20,203 nucleotides of DNA from a virus. A program made the position numbers and the translations under genes. The notes beneath the pieces are model-generated. The model was not told where the DNA came from. It saw nothing but the letters and a program-made list of their open reading frames with translations, and made no database searches. The stretch lies in the IMG/VR virus record IMGVR_UViG_3300017786_000199, positions 1-20,203 of that record. One strand, 5' to 3'. This document shows, one piece after another, positions 6,747 to 14,144 of this stretch (position 1 is the first letter of the stretch; the number at the start of each line of letters is the position of its first letter).

Positions 6747-8619
6747 TACAATATTATTTAAGATAGAGGTAGATGATAAGGGAGCAGTAACTACTCTAAA
6801 GTCCACAGTTAAGGGTTACCAAGATTTAAACTTAACAACTCACAATGCTCAAAAATCTGCTGAAAAATTAAACCAAACTATAGCTAATACAGGTAAAGGA
6901 GGAACTTTAACAGGTGTAAAACTAACTGAAAAAGAATATCAAAAATTACTTAAAACCCAACATCAAACCACAAGTGCAGTTGGCGCAAGTACATCTGCAA
7001 CTTTAGAACTTGGTCGTGTTTTATCTGATATGCCTTATGGTATTCGAGGTGTTGCCAATAACTTACAACAATTAGCATCTAACTTATTCTTTATGTCTAA
7101 GGCTACTGATGCTGCTACAGGTAAGACTATTGGTTTAATGGGTGCATTCGGAAACCTTTTAAAAGGTCTTATAGGCCCTGCTGGAATACTTATAGCTTTT
7201 CAAGGAATAATAGCTTTGTTTGACTTTTTAAGTCAAGGAGCTAAGGATGTGGAAAAGTCTGTAAGTGATTTAAATTCTGAATTTCAAGATTTAGCAACAA
7301 TTCTTACTGATAATGTTAATGTTTCTATAGAGGATTATCTCAAATTAGTTAAACAAAAAACAGATTTAGATGATAAACTAACTAAGTCAAGTAAAAGATT
7401 GAAGGAGATTGAAGAGGAACTACAAGGTATTCAATATAGTAGGGAAAGAACAAATAATTTTGAGCTATTACAAACTTTAAGAAAACAAGAGATTGACCTT
7501 CAAGGAGAAATATCAACTATATATGAAACAAGTGCTAACGATATAAATGAATATAAGAAAGCTAAAGATGATTTAACAAAAGCAGATGAAGATAGTTTAA
7601 AAGGTTTAAAAAATACATTAAGTGAATTAAAGAAAGAAAGAGAACTTAGAGCAAAATCACCAGAAGATTACAAAAGACTATCTATTGAAATACAAGAATT
7701 TCAAGATAAAATTGATAAAATTGAAGCAAAAAATAAAGGTAAGAGAGAAAGAGTAACCACTTTAGTAACACCAGATAGCATAAAAAAACAAGTTAAACTT
7801 GGTAAAAGTTTAATAAAGGCGGTAGCAAAGGTTATGGGTGTTGAAATAGGTAAAAACCCTATAGACTTAAATAAATTAATAGATGTTGAGTTAAGTGATG
7901 AAACTAAAGCCGCTATAGCCGAGTACAATAAAAAACTTAAAGCAGAAATGCTTTTAACAGATAAATTAAAAGGAGCTGAACAAGTTGTTGAAACGTCAAA
8001 AGAAGCGTTAGGTTCTATGACTGATTTTATGAATGCTCAATTTCAAAGAGAAATGGTTATTGAGTCTAATAAAACAAATGCCTTAAATGAACAACTTAAT
8101 CAGAGGCTACTCAATGAAAACTTATCTAAAGATGAAAGAGCCAAGATACAAAATGAAATAGCTTTAAATGATGAGAAATTAAGAAAGAAACAAGAAAAGA
8201 TAGCTAAAAAGCAGTTTGATATGAATAAGGCTTCAAATATAGCAAGTGCTTTAATGGACACATCTGCTGCGGCTATAGGTGTTATGAAAGATGCTAAAGG
8301 AGGTTTCTTTGCGAGACTATCACAAGCATTACCTACTATTGCATTTGGTTTAGCTCAAGTAGCAACAATTTCAAGACAGAAATTCCAAACTTCAGCAGCT
8401 AAGACACCTATACGGACAACTGCTGATGGAGGTGCTGGTGGTGCAACATCTGAACGAGCAGAACCTTCGTTTAACATAGTGGGTAGGTCTAACGACAACT
8501 TACTTATAAACGCTATACAAGCACAATTGGGTAAGCCATTAAAAGCATACGTAGTATCAAGAGATGTTACTACCCAACAACAGTTAGATGGTATGATTGT
8601 AGGTCAAGCAGGTACTTAA
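6733..8619 (+). CDS. Tape measure protein, 628 aa
   Basis: The protein has 628 residues. The N-terminal part (1-120) is helical and polar. It is followed by a hydrophobic stretch (about residues 135-170, Gly/Ile/Leu-rich, including LIGPAGILIAFQGIIALFDF), then long charged coiled-coil-like helices (about 180-500) rich in Lys, Glu and Leu, and a second hydrophobic segment (about 510-555). This layout is typical of siphovirus tape measures, which set tail length and are ejected into the host envelope. By the usual 0.15 nm per residue, the tail would be near 95 nm, if no processing occurs. It closes the operon that begins at 1331. No lysozyme or peptidase domain is visible at the C-terminus. Confidence 0.8.
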   Translation: MANDNTILFKIEVDDKGAVTTLKSTVKGYQDLNLTTHNAQKSAEKLNQTIANTGKGGTLTGVKLTEKEYQKLLKTQHQTTSAVGASTSATLELGRVLSDMPYGIRGVANNLQQLASNLFFMSKATDAATGKTIGLMGAFGNLLKGLIGPAGILIAFQGIIALFDFLSQGAKDVEKSVSDLNSEFQDLATILTDNVNVSIEDYLKLVKQKTDLDDKLTKSSKRLKEIEEELQGIQYSRERTNNFELLQTLRKQEIDLQGEISTIYETSANDINEYKKAKDDLTKADEDSLKGLKNTLSELKKERELRAKSPEDYKRLSIEIQEFQDKIDKIEAKNKGKRERVTTLVTPDSIKKQVKLGKSLIKAVAKVMGVEIGKNPIDLNKLIDVELSDETKAAIAEYNKKLKAEMLLTDKLKGAEQVVETSKEALGSMTDFMNAQFQREMVIESNKTNALNEQLNQRLLNENLSKDERAKIQNEIALNDEKLRKKQEKIAKKQFDMNKASNIASALMDTSAAAIGVMKDAKGGFFARLSQALPTIAFGLAQVATISRQKFQTSAAKTPIRTTADGGAGGATSERAEPSFNIVGRSNDNLLINAIQAQLGKPLKAYVVSRDVTTQQQLDGMIVGQAGT

Positions 8620-8620
8620 A

Positions 8621-8645
8621 ATAAAACAAAATAAAACAAAATAAG
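8621..8645 (+). repeat. Short A-rich tandem repeat before the protease promoter
   Basis: The decamer ATAAAACAAA occurs twice in tandem (8621-8640), followed by ATAAG that runs into the motif at 8644. Similar A-rich DNA (AATAAAACAAAAATAAA) precedes the weaker motif at 12004, and an A-rich tract precedes the one at 1303. It may act as an upstream promoter element. Confidence 0.45.
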
Positions 8646-8659
8646 TTAACATAATATAA
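8644..8659 (+). promoter_or_regulatory. Phage motif AGTTAACATAATATAA before the protease
   Basis: This is a full match to AGTTAnnnTAATATAA, ending 11 nt before ATG 8671, in the short gap after the tape measure. It would open a new transcription unit for protease and the small Cys-rich protein. No terminator is seen between the tape measure and this site. Confidence 0.6.
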
Positions 8660-8670
8660 ATAAGTTAAAT

Positions 8671-9711
8671 ATGGAAGGATTAGATACAATAGAATTATTT
8701 ATAGACGAATCAAAAGAGGAAGATGGAATTGAAGCTATATCTTTAGTTGAGTTCCCTGCTATCGAAGAGAACTTTGTAGCTTTAAGTAAACATAAAGTAG
8801 AGTTTAAGACTGTTGATTCAGAAAAGAGAATAATCGTTGGTTTAGCATTAGTGCCAAATAAGCTAATATACAGACGTAAGGGAGACTATGAGTACAATAT
8901 AACATTCTCTACCGAAACTGTAAGAAAAGCGTCTGAGCTATACTTAAAACGTCTTAAAAACAATAATACAACATTAGAACACGCTGAGTTTACAGGAGGT
9001 GTATCTGTTATAGAATCTTGGATAGTAGAAGACCCAGAGAAAGACAAAACTGCTTTATATGGATTGAATGCAGTAAAAGGTGCTTGGGCAGTTACTATGA
9101 AGATAGATAATGATGAGGTATGGGAAGATGTTAAGCAAGGTAAATACTTAGGATTAAGTATCGAAGGTATGTTTAGCGATAACGTAGAAGATATTGAAGA
9201 GGTTGAGGCAAGTAGTGTATTAGAAGAGATAAAGAGACTAATAATTGAAGACGAACAATTAAAAGAGGATTTAGTAGAATATCCTCACGTTATGTATAAT
9301 CCTGAGACAGGTGAAAGTATTGAAATAACTAACGAAGAGGAACACGAAAAATACACTAAGAAAGGTTGGGTACATACTAAACCTAAGAAATATAGAGAGC
9401 AAGAATTAAAGTCTTATAGCGACTATCCACAAGGTGCAACAAATAACGCTAAGAGAGCATTAAAGTACAAGAAAGAGAATGGAAGTTCTTGTGGTACAAG
9501 TGTTGGTTGGACAAGGGCAAGTCAATTAGCTAACAGAGAGCCTTTAAGTAGAGATACTATTGCAAGAATGGCATCATTCAAAAGACATCAGCAACATAAA
9601 GACGTACCTTATTCAGAAGGATGTGGTGGTATTATGTGGGATGCTTGGGGTGGTTCAGCAGGTGTTAATTGGGCAATCAGTAAATTAAAAAAGATAGACA
9701 ATGAGAGCTAA
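8671..9711 (+). CDS. XkdF-like capsid maturation protease with C-terminal modules, 346 aa
   Basis: Residues about 1-170 match the XkdF-type putative serine protease of phage heads: IISLVEFPAI-like start (AISLVEFPAI, 22-31), IVGLALVPNKLIYRR (55-69), His104 in TLEHAEF, and Ser163 in GLSIEG. His and Ser are the likely catalytic pair. Such proteases cut scaffold and capsid proteins during head maturation. Extra modules follow: a short MYNPETGESIEITN element with GWVHTKP (208-238), and a separate domain at 250-342 with AKRALKYKKENG, VGWTRASQLA, LSRDTIARMASFKRH and GIMWDAWGG motifs. I recall this last domain attached to phage head proteins in many combinations, without a known role. It is followed by the scaffold and capsid genes, as expected. 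The protease call is by family resemblance. Confidence 0.75.
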   Translation: MEGLDTIELFIDESKEEDGIEAISLVEFPAIEENFVALSKHKVEFKTVDSEKRIIVGLALVPNKLIYRRKGDYEYNITFSTETVRKASELYLKRLKNNNTTLEHAEFTGGVSVIESWIVEDPEKDKTALYGLNAVKGAWAVTMKIDNDEVWEDVKQGKYLGLSIEGMFSDNVEDIEEVEASSVLEEIKRLIIEDEQLKEDLVEYPHVMYNPETGESIEITNEEEHEKYTKKGWVHTKPKKYREQELKSYSDYPQGATNNAKRALKYKKENGSSCGTSVGWTRASQLANREPLSRDTIARMASFKRHQQHKDVPYSEGCGGIMWDAWGGSAGVNWAISKLKKIDNES

Positions 9712-9835
9712 ATATTGCAAATGTAAGAATACTTACTCTATAGAATGTGATAAGTACTCAAAGAAAAGAAAGTGTAGTGCAGATGAGTATTGGAAGCAAG
9801 GTATAGGCTCAATTCACAAGCAAGAAGAGGAGTAA
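9701..9835 (+). CDS. Small Cys-rich protein, 44 aa
   Basis: ATG 9701 lies inside the end of the protease gene (11-base overlap) and the frame ends at TAA 9833-9835. The 44 residues begin MRAKYCKCKNTYSIECDKYS and carry four Cys at positions 6, 8, 16 and 25, in a Lys-rich background. The spacing C-x-C-x7-C-x8-C could bind one zinc ion, but it does not match a named zinc-ribbon that I know. The overlap, phage-like codons and position in a protease-scaffold-capsid block favour a real gene. Function unknown. Confidence 0.5.
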   Translation: MRAKYCKCKNTYSIECDKYSKKRKCSADEYWKQGIGSIHKQEEE

Positions 9836-9859
9836 AAATAAGACAGTAAATTTTTAAAT

Positions 9860-9875
9860 AGTTATATTAATATAA
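9860..9875 (+). promoter_or_regulatory. Phage motif AGTTATATTAATATAA before the scaffold/capsid unit
   Basis: This is a full match to the motif, ending 10 nt before ATG 9886. The inner 14 bases, TTATATTAATATAA, are a perfect palindrome. It is the only candidate promoter for the scaffold and major capsid genes, the most strongly needed products. The leftward copy at 380-395 shares its first 15 bases. Confidence 0.6.
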
Positions 9876-9885
9876 ATCAATAAGT

Positions 9886-10362
9886 ATGAAAGCGACAGAA
9901 ATCCTTAACAATGTCAAAGACCTTTTAAATCTTTCTAAGGAAGAATTGAAGGTAGAAGACGTTGCAGTTGAAGAGTCAGTAGAGTTATCTACAGAGGAAG
10001 TAACTGAAGAAGTAAAAGAGGAAGTGGAAGAGGTTGTACTTGCTGAAGAGCCTAAAGAAGAGGTTGTAATCGAGGAGGAAGTTGAAGCACCTGCTATGAG
10101 TTACGCTACTTCTGATGAGTTAGCAGCAGTAAAATCAGAGCTACTTTCTATGATTAAAGCATTAATCGAAGATAAGCCAATGGGAGAAGCTAAAGAAGTT
10201 CCAGAGGAGTTATCAAAACAAGAAGAGGTTGAACTATCTGAAAATGTAGAAGAAGTTGTACATTCTCCAGAAGCTGAAATCGAAAAGAAAAAGAATTTAT
10301 TATCAAACCTAAACAAATCTATGACTACTGAACAAAGAGTTAATAGAATGTTATTTAATTAA
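9886..10362 (+). CDS. Capsid scaffolding protein, 158 aa
   Basis: The 158-residue protein is extremely acidic, with Glu/Val-rich runs at residues about 22-75, then a predicted helical part (SDELAAVKSELLSMIKAL, about 77-94) and a more basic C-terminus (KSMTTEQRVNRMLFN). Length, charge, predicted helix and location directly before the major capsid gene fit a scaffold that guides HK97-type shell assembly and is then degraded by the protease encoded upstream. The C-terminal basic segment would be the usual capsid-binding part. No sequence motif proves this; the call rests on composition and synteny. It starts 10 nt after the phage motif. Confidence 0.7.
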   Translation: MKATEILNNVKDLLNLSKEELKVEDVAVEESVELSTEEVTEEVKEEVEEVVLAEEPKEEVVIEEEVEAPAMSYATSDELAAVKSELLSMIKALIEDKPMGEAKEVPEELSKQEEVELSENVEEVVHSPEAEIEKKKNLLSNLNKSMTTEQRVNRMLFN

Positions 10363-10373
10363 AATTAGACAAA

Positions 10374-11306
10374 ATGGCTACTACTACAAGTATTACTACA
10401 ACTTACGCTGGAGAATCAGCAGGGAAATATATTTCTGCTGCTTTACTTTCAGGTAACACTATTGCAAATGGTGGATTAACTATCCGACCAAACGTAAAGT
10501 TCAAAGAGGTTGTTAAAAGATTGGAATTAGATGGTATCACTAAGAATGGTACTTGCGACTTCAATGACACTTCAACTTTGACTTTAACTGAAAGAATCCT
10601 TGAACCAAAGGAATTACAAGTTAACTTAGAATTATGTAAGAAAGATTTCCGTTCAGATTGGGATGCAATCCAAATGGGATATTCTGCATTTGACAACTTA
10701 CCATCTTCTTTCCAAGACTACTTAATCTCTTATGTTGCTGCTAAAGTAGCACAAAAGAATGAGCAGAACATATGGGCAGGAGCAGATGGAGAAGGTTCAT
10801 TTGACGGATTCTCTACTTTATTAGCTGCTGATGCTGCTTTACCAGCTGCACAACAAATTGCAGGAACTACTGTAACTGCTGCTAATGTAATAGATGAGTT
10901 AGGAAAAGTTGTTGACCAAATCCCTTCTGCTTTATATGGTAGAGATGATTTGTTTATCTATGTTTCTCAAAACATCTTTAGAGCATACAAGAGAGCATTA
11001 GGAGGATTCCAATCTGGAGGACAAGGTGCTGCTGGTGTAGGTTCTCAAGGAAACAACCAAGACATCAACATCTTATACTTTGATGGTGTAAAAATCTTTA
11101 TGGCTAACGGATTAGCAGCAAATACTGCTGTAGCAACTACTAAAGATAACTTACAATTTGGAACTGGTTTATTATCAGACCACCAAGAAGTAAAAGTTTT
11201 AGATATGGCAGACTTAGATGGTTCTCAAAACGTAAGAATCATTATGCGATTTACCGCAGGAGTACAGTACGGAGTTGTTGAAGACATCGTAACTTACGGA
11301 ATCTAA
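10374..11306 (+). CDS. Major capsid protein, HK97 fold, 310 aa
   Basis: The protein has 310 residues and resembles major capsid proteins of Bacteroidota phages: Ala/Gly-rich N-terminus, the IRPNVKFKEVVKRLELDG region (residues about 39-56), a Cys/Thr-rich segment, a long helix with QDYLISYVAAKVAQKNEQNIWAG (in part), a glycine-rich loop near residues 215-235, and a C-terminal strand region with MRFTAGVQYGVVEDIV. Its codons are less AT-biased at third positions (TTC, ATC, AAC) than those of neighbours, which fits strong expression. It lies 11 nt after the scaffold and ends at a strong terminator. The call rests on context and family resemblance. Confidence 0.85.
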   Translation: MATTTSITTTYAGESAGKYISAALLSGNTIANGGLTIRPNVKFKEVVKRLELDGITKNGTCDFNDTSTLTLTERILEPKELQVNLELCKKDFRSDWDAIQMGYSAFDNLPSSFQDYLISYVAAKVAQKNEQNIWAGADGEGSFDGFSTLLAADAALPAAQQIAGTTVTAANVIDELGKVVDQIPSALYGRDDLFIYVSQNIFRAYKRALGGFQSGGQGAAGVGSQGNNQDINILYFDGVKIFMANGLAANTAVATTKDNLQFGTGLLSDHQEVKVLDMADLDGSQNVRIIMRFTAGVQYGVVEDIVTYGI

Positions 11307-11330
11307 GATTCAAATAAATAAACAAAAAGA

Positions 11331-11360
11331 GGGTGGGTAATTGCTACCTACCCTTTTTTT
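11331..11360 (+). terminator. Rho-independent terminator after the major capsid gene
   Basis: A 9-bp stem, GGGTGGGTA (11331-11339) with TACCTACCC (11345-11353), including one G-T pair, has a 5-nt loop and is followed by seven T (11354-11360). It would end most transcripts from the scaffold/capsid promoter. The next gene has no visible promoter, so some read-through is expected. Confidence 0.85.
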
Positions 11361-11387
11361 ATAACTAATAAATAAAAAATAAATATT

Positions 11388-11927
11388 ATGGCTTGTGATA
11401 TTACTTTAGGTAGAACAGAACCTTGTAAAGATAGTGTTGGAGGAATCAATGCTGTTTATTTTGTAAATTTTGGAGATATAACCAGTATAACATACGATGG
11501 TGCTTTAACAGATGTAATTGATACTGTTGGTGGTTCTCCAAATGCTTACAAATACGAGGTTAGAGGAAACTCTACCTATACAGAAAACATTCAATCAAGT
11601 AGAGAGAATGGAACTACTGCTTTTGAGCAAGTGTTAGAGTTGACACTTAAAAAATTAACTAAAGAAGACCACAATACTATTAAATTATTATCTTTCGGAA
11701 GACCAAACATTCTTATCGAGGACAATAACGGAAATGTATTCTTAGCTGGAGCTGAGTATGGTGCTGACGTAACAGGAGGTACTATAGTAACAGGAGGAGC
11801 TATGGCTGATATGAGTGGATATACTTTGAGTTTTACAGGTATGGAAAAAGCACCAGCAAACTTTTTGTTCGCAGGGGCAGATGCTACTTCTACTATTACA
11901 AATGCAGGATTTACTATTGTTTCATAA
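11388..11927 (+). CDS. Probable major tail (tube) protein, 179 aa
   Basis: The 179-residue protein begins MACDITLGRTEPCKDSVGG. Blocks such as NGTTAFEQVLELTLKKLT (about residues 66-83), LSFGRPNILIEDNNGN, TGGTIVTGGAMADMSGYTL and FTGMEKAPANF fit a conserved all-beta protein found after the capsid gene in Bacteroidota siphophages. Size, beta character and pattern suggest the tail tube subunit. No sheath gene is present, so the tail is probably non-contractile. It is bracketed by strong terminators, fitting a product needed in large but separately set amounts. The alternative is a capsid decoration protein. Confidence 0.65.
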   Translation: MACDITLGRTEPCKDSVGGINAVYFVNFGDITSITYDGALTDVIDTVGGSPNAYKYEVRGNSTYTENIQSSRENGTTAFEQVLELTLKKLTKEDHNTIKLLSFGRPNILIEDNNGNVFLAGAEYGADVTGGTIVTGGAMADMSGYTLSFTGMEKAPANFLFAGADATSTITNAGFTIVS

Positions 11928-11950
11928 TAGTACTTTTAGCAAATCAATTA

Positions 11951-11976
11951 AACCCTACCATTTGGTGGGGTTTTTT
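11951..11976 (+). terminator. Rho-independent terminator after the tail tube gene
   Basis: The stem AACCCTACC (11951-11959) pairs with GGTGGGGTT (11964-11972), with one T-G pair and the loop ATTT, then runs into further T residues (to 11976). It separates the capsid/tube unit from the portal unit. Confidence 0.85.
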
Positions 11977-12003
11977 ATTAAATAAAACAAAAATAAATTA
12001 TTT

Positions 12004-12019
12004 AGTTATCATAGTATGT
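12004..12019 (+). promoter_or_regulatory. Degenerate phage motif AGTTATCATAGTATGT
   Basis: The left half, AGTTATC, is the same as at 1303. The right half, TAGTATGT, differs from TAATATAA at three places and contains the ATG of the following gene. It therefore could not serve that gene at the usual spacing, though it could serve the portal gene at 12378. Weak call. Confidence 0.3.
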
Positions 12020-12378
12020 TAATATTACAACCAACAGTAGGAGATAAAACAATAACTATTGCACCGAGAAGTTCAGACTTGTCAGGAGCATTTGTTTTAA
12101 ATATAAGAAGAGATGGTGATGGTAAGGAAGAATCTATAACAAACGCTACTTTAAGCAATATAGTGAACTTTACTGAAGTTACTTTTCAATCAACAATACT
12201 TGAAGAGGATTCTACTTATTATTTAGAGATAACTAAAGATGATGAATTGTGGTATAGAGACAAGATATACGCAACATCTCAGACGACTTCTGAAAGAGTA
12301 ACTGAGAAACACGAAATAGGTAATGGCACAATTTACAAGCCTTATAGTACAGTAGATGATAACACATACATAATATAA
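12016..12378 (+). CDS. Small beta-rich structural protein, 120 aa
   Basis: The protein has 120 residues, beginning MLILQPTVGDKTITIAPRS, with alternating polar and hydrophobic residues that predict beta strands and an STYYLEITKDDELWYRDKIY segment (about residues 66-85). No other Met lies in the first 110 residues, so ATG 12016 is the only plausible ATG, although it falls inside the degenerate promoter-like motif. It overlaps the portal start as TAATG and follows the second terminator. Similar short proteins sit next to portals in Bacteroidota phages in my recollection, without function. It may be a minor head or neck component. Confidence 0.5.
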   Translation: MLILQPTVGDKTITIAPRSSDLSGAFVLNIRRDGDGKEESITNATLSNIVNFTEVTFQSTILEEDSTYYLEITKDDELWYRDKIYATSQTTSERVTEKHEIGNGTIYKPYSTVDDNTYII

Positions 12379-14144
12379 TGAGTTTAAATAAGAAAAATAC
12401 AGTTAGTAAAGAATACAAAGATAGCATTAGAGTTGTCAATATGTCTTCTTACCAAGTTCCTACAATCAAAGAGGTTCACAATAAAGAGTGGGTTGCATTT
12501 GGGGATAATAACGATTATTTTGATAATCTTATAGATAGATACCTTGACAGTCCTACTAATGGTAGATGTATTAATGGTATTGTTGATATGATTTATGGTA
12601 GAGGTTTAGAGTCTACTAATTCAGATTTGTTTCCTGAAGATTATGTTAGAATGAAGAAACTACTTAGACCAAGAGAAGTTAAGAGACTTGTTAATGATTA
12701 CAAGTTGTTAGGTCAAGGTGTTATGCAACTAACATACAACAAAGCTAAAACAAAGATACTAAAGGTATCTCACTTTCCTATGGAGACTCTTAGAGCTGAG
12801 AAGGCTACTAAAGGTGTTATAAAGGCTTATTACTATCATCCATCTTGGAAAGACTGTAAGAATTCAGATAGTCCTAAAAGGATACCTACATTTGGTAATG
12901 GTAGTAAATCTCAAGTAAACGAACTTTATGTATTTAAACCTTACAGAAGTGGTTTCTATTACTACTCTACAGTAGACTATCAAGCATCTTTGCAATATAG
13001 TGAGTTAGAATCAGAAGTATCTAACTATCATTTATCGAATATAGAGAATGGATTACAACCGAGTTTATTTGTAAACTTTAATAATGGTATACCTAATGCT
13101 GAGACTCAACAATCTATAGAGAGCAAGATTAACCAAAAGTTTAGTGGTAGCTCTAATAGTGGTAAAGCGATTATTGCATTTAACGAATCAGCAGAAACTA
13201 AAGCTGATATAGAAGCAATACATTTACCAGATGCTCACGCACAATATCAATTCTTATCTGATGAGGCAAGAGAGAAGATAATGTTAGGACACGGAATTGT
13301 ATCTCCAATACTTTTAGGTATTAAAGACAACACAGGTTTTGGTAACAATGCAGAAGAATTAAGAACTGCATCTGTATTAATGGATAACGTAATTATCAGA
13401 CCATTTCAAGATGGTATTATCTATGGATTAACAGAGATACTTGAATTCAACAAGATATACCAAGATTTATATTTCGTTACATTACAACCAATCGAGTTTA
13501 CAGAGTTAGACAACGTATCTACTAAGATTAGAAAAGAAGAGGAAACAGGAGAGAAATTATCTGCTGAAGAGGCTAAAGACTTTTCTGAAGAGGATGGTGA
13601 TGATATGATTACCCAATTAGAAGCATTAGGAGAGGTTTTAAGCGATGATTGGGAAGTTGTGCATAGTGAGATATACCAAGACGAAAATGAGTCCGTTAAA
13701 ATGGCTGAAATCAAGTATTCTGATAAAGCATCATCTGAGGACGATGGTGTATACAAAATTAGATACGCTTATATGCCAGAGAGAAAGTCTCCGAACAGTA
13801 GAGATTTCTGTAAGAGAATGGAAGTATTAACAGGTAGAAAGGTTGTATTTAGAAAGGAAGATATTAATATGATGTCTTTTAGAGGTGTGAACAAAGAGTT
13901 AGGTCATAAGAAACAGAACTATAGTTTACTAAAATACAAAGGTGGTAAGAACTGTCATCACTATTGGGAACTAAGAGTTTACAAGAAGAAAGATGGTAAG
14001 CAAGTTGATTCATCTAATGCTTACGGAGATGGTTTAAAAGAACCTAAAAACCCAAGTGAGATGGGTGAAAGAATGATAGATAGAGCAGACAAAGGTGCTT
14101 ATAGAAGTACTTTAAATAAAATAAGAAAGACTTTAGGCATATGA
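12378..14144 (+). CDS. Portal protein with extra C-terminal domain, 588 aa
   Basis: Residues about 1-375 show a portal-type pattern: a WVAFGDNNDYFDNLIDRYLDS-like segment near residues 35-55, a GRCINGIVDMIYGRGL block, a central QFLSDEAREKIMLGHGIVSP block (about 291-310) and the NAEELRTASVLMDNVIIRPF helix (about 325-345). The portal is the dodecameric DNA channel of the head. Residues about 375-455 are acidic. An additional domain at about 460-545 has PNSRDFCKRM, VFRKEDINMMSFRGVN, and KYKGGKNCHHYWELRVYKKK motifs, with two Cys and adjacent His that could bind metal. I recall this domain at the end of other phage head proteins, without known role. It overlaps the connector gene by four bases. Confidence 0.75.
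   Translation: MSLNKKNTVSKEYKDSIRVVNMSSYQVPTIKEVHNKEWVAFGDNNDYFDNLIDRYLDSPTNGRCINGIVDMIYGRGLESTNSDLFPEDYVRMKKLLRPREVKRLVNDYKLLGQGVMQLTYNKAKTKILKVSHFPMETLRAEKATKGVIKAYYYHPSWKDCKNSDSPKRIPTFGNGSKSQVNELYVFKPYRSGFYYYSTVDYQASLQYSELESEVSNYHLSNIENGLQPSLFVNFNNGIPNAETQQSIESKINQKFSGSSNSGKAIIAFNESAETKADIEAIHLPDAHAQYQFLSDEAREKIMLGHGIVSPILLGIKDNTGFGNNAEELRTASVLMDNVIIRPFQDGIIYGLTEILEFNKIYQDLYFVTLQPIEFTELDNVSTKIRKEEETGEKLSAEEAKDFSEEDGDDMITQLEALGEVLSDDWEVVHSEIYQDENESVKMAEIKYSDKASSEDDGVYKIRYAYMPERKSPNSRDFCKRMEVLTGRKVVFRKEDINMMSFRGVNKELGHKKQNYSLLKYKGGKNCHHYWELRVYKKKDGKQVDSSNAYGDGLKEPKNPSEMGERMIDRADKGAYRSTLNKIRKTLGI

Noticed and set aside
6389-6751. Minus-strand open frame of 120 codons across the tail tip end and tape measure start
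   Set aside because: It is antisense to well-supported genes, its translation is Leu/Ile/Tyr-rich low complexity, and it lacks any promoter or neighbour on the same strand. The same applies to minus frames at 4371-4619, 7701-7928, 10101-10316, 10403-10696, 12233-12439, 13421-13756, 15378-15566, 16899-17144, 18296-18481 and 19278-19541.
8621-8640. CRISPR-like or other array from the ATAAAACAAA repeats
   Set aside because: Two ten-base A-rich units without spacers are simple sequence, better explained as an A-rich upstream element.
9886-10362. Acidic repeat protein as an anti-restriction DNA mimic
   Set aside because: High Glu content would allow it, but the position between protease and capsid genes and the basic C-terminus fit a scaffold better.
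13645-13830. Plus-strand 61-codon frame inside the portal gene
   Set aside because: It lies wholly within the portal in another frame, with unlikely composition and no start context; treated as a chance frame.
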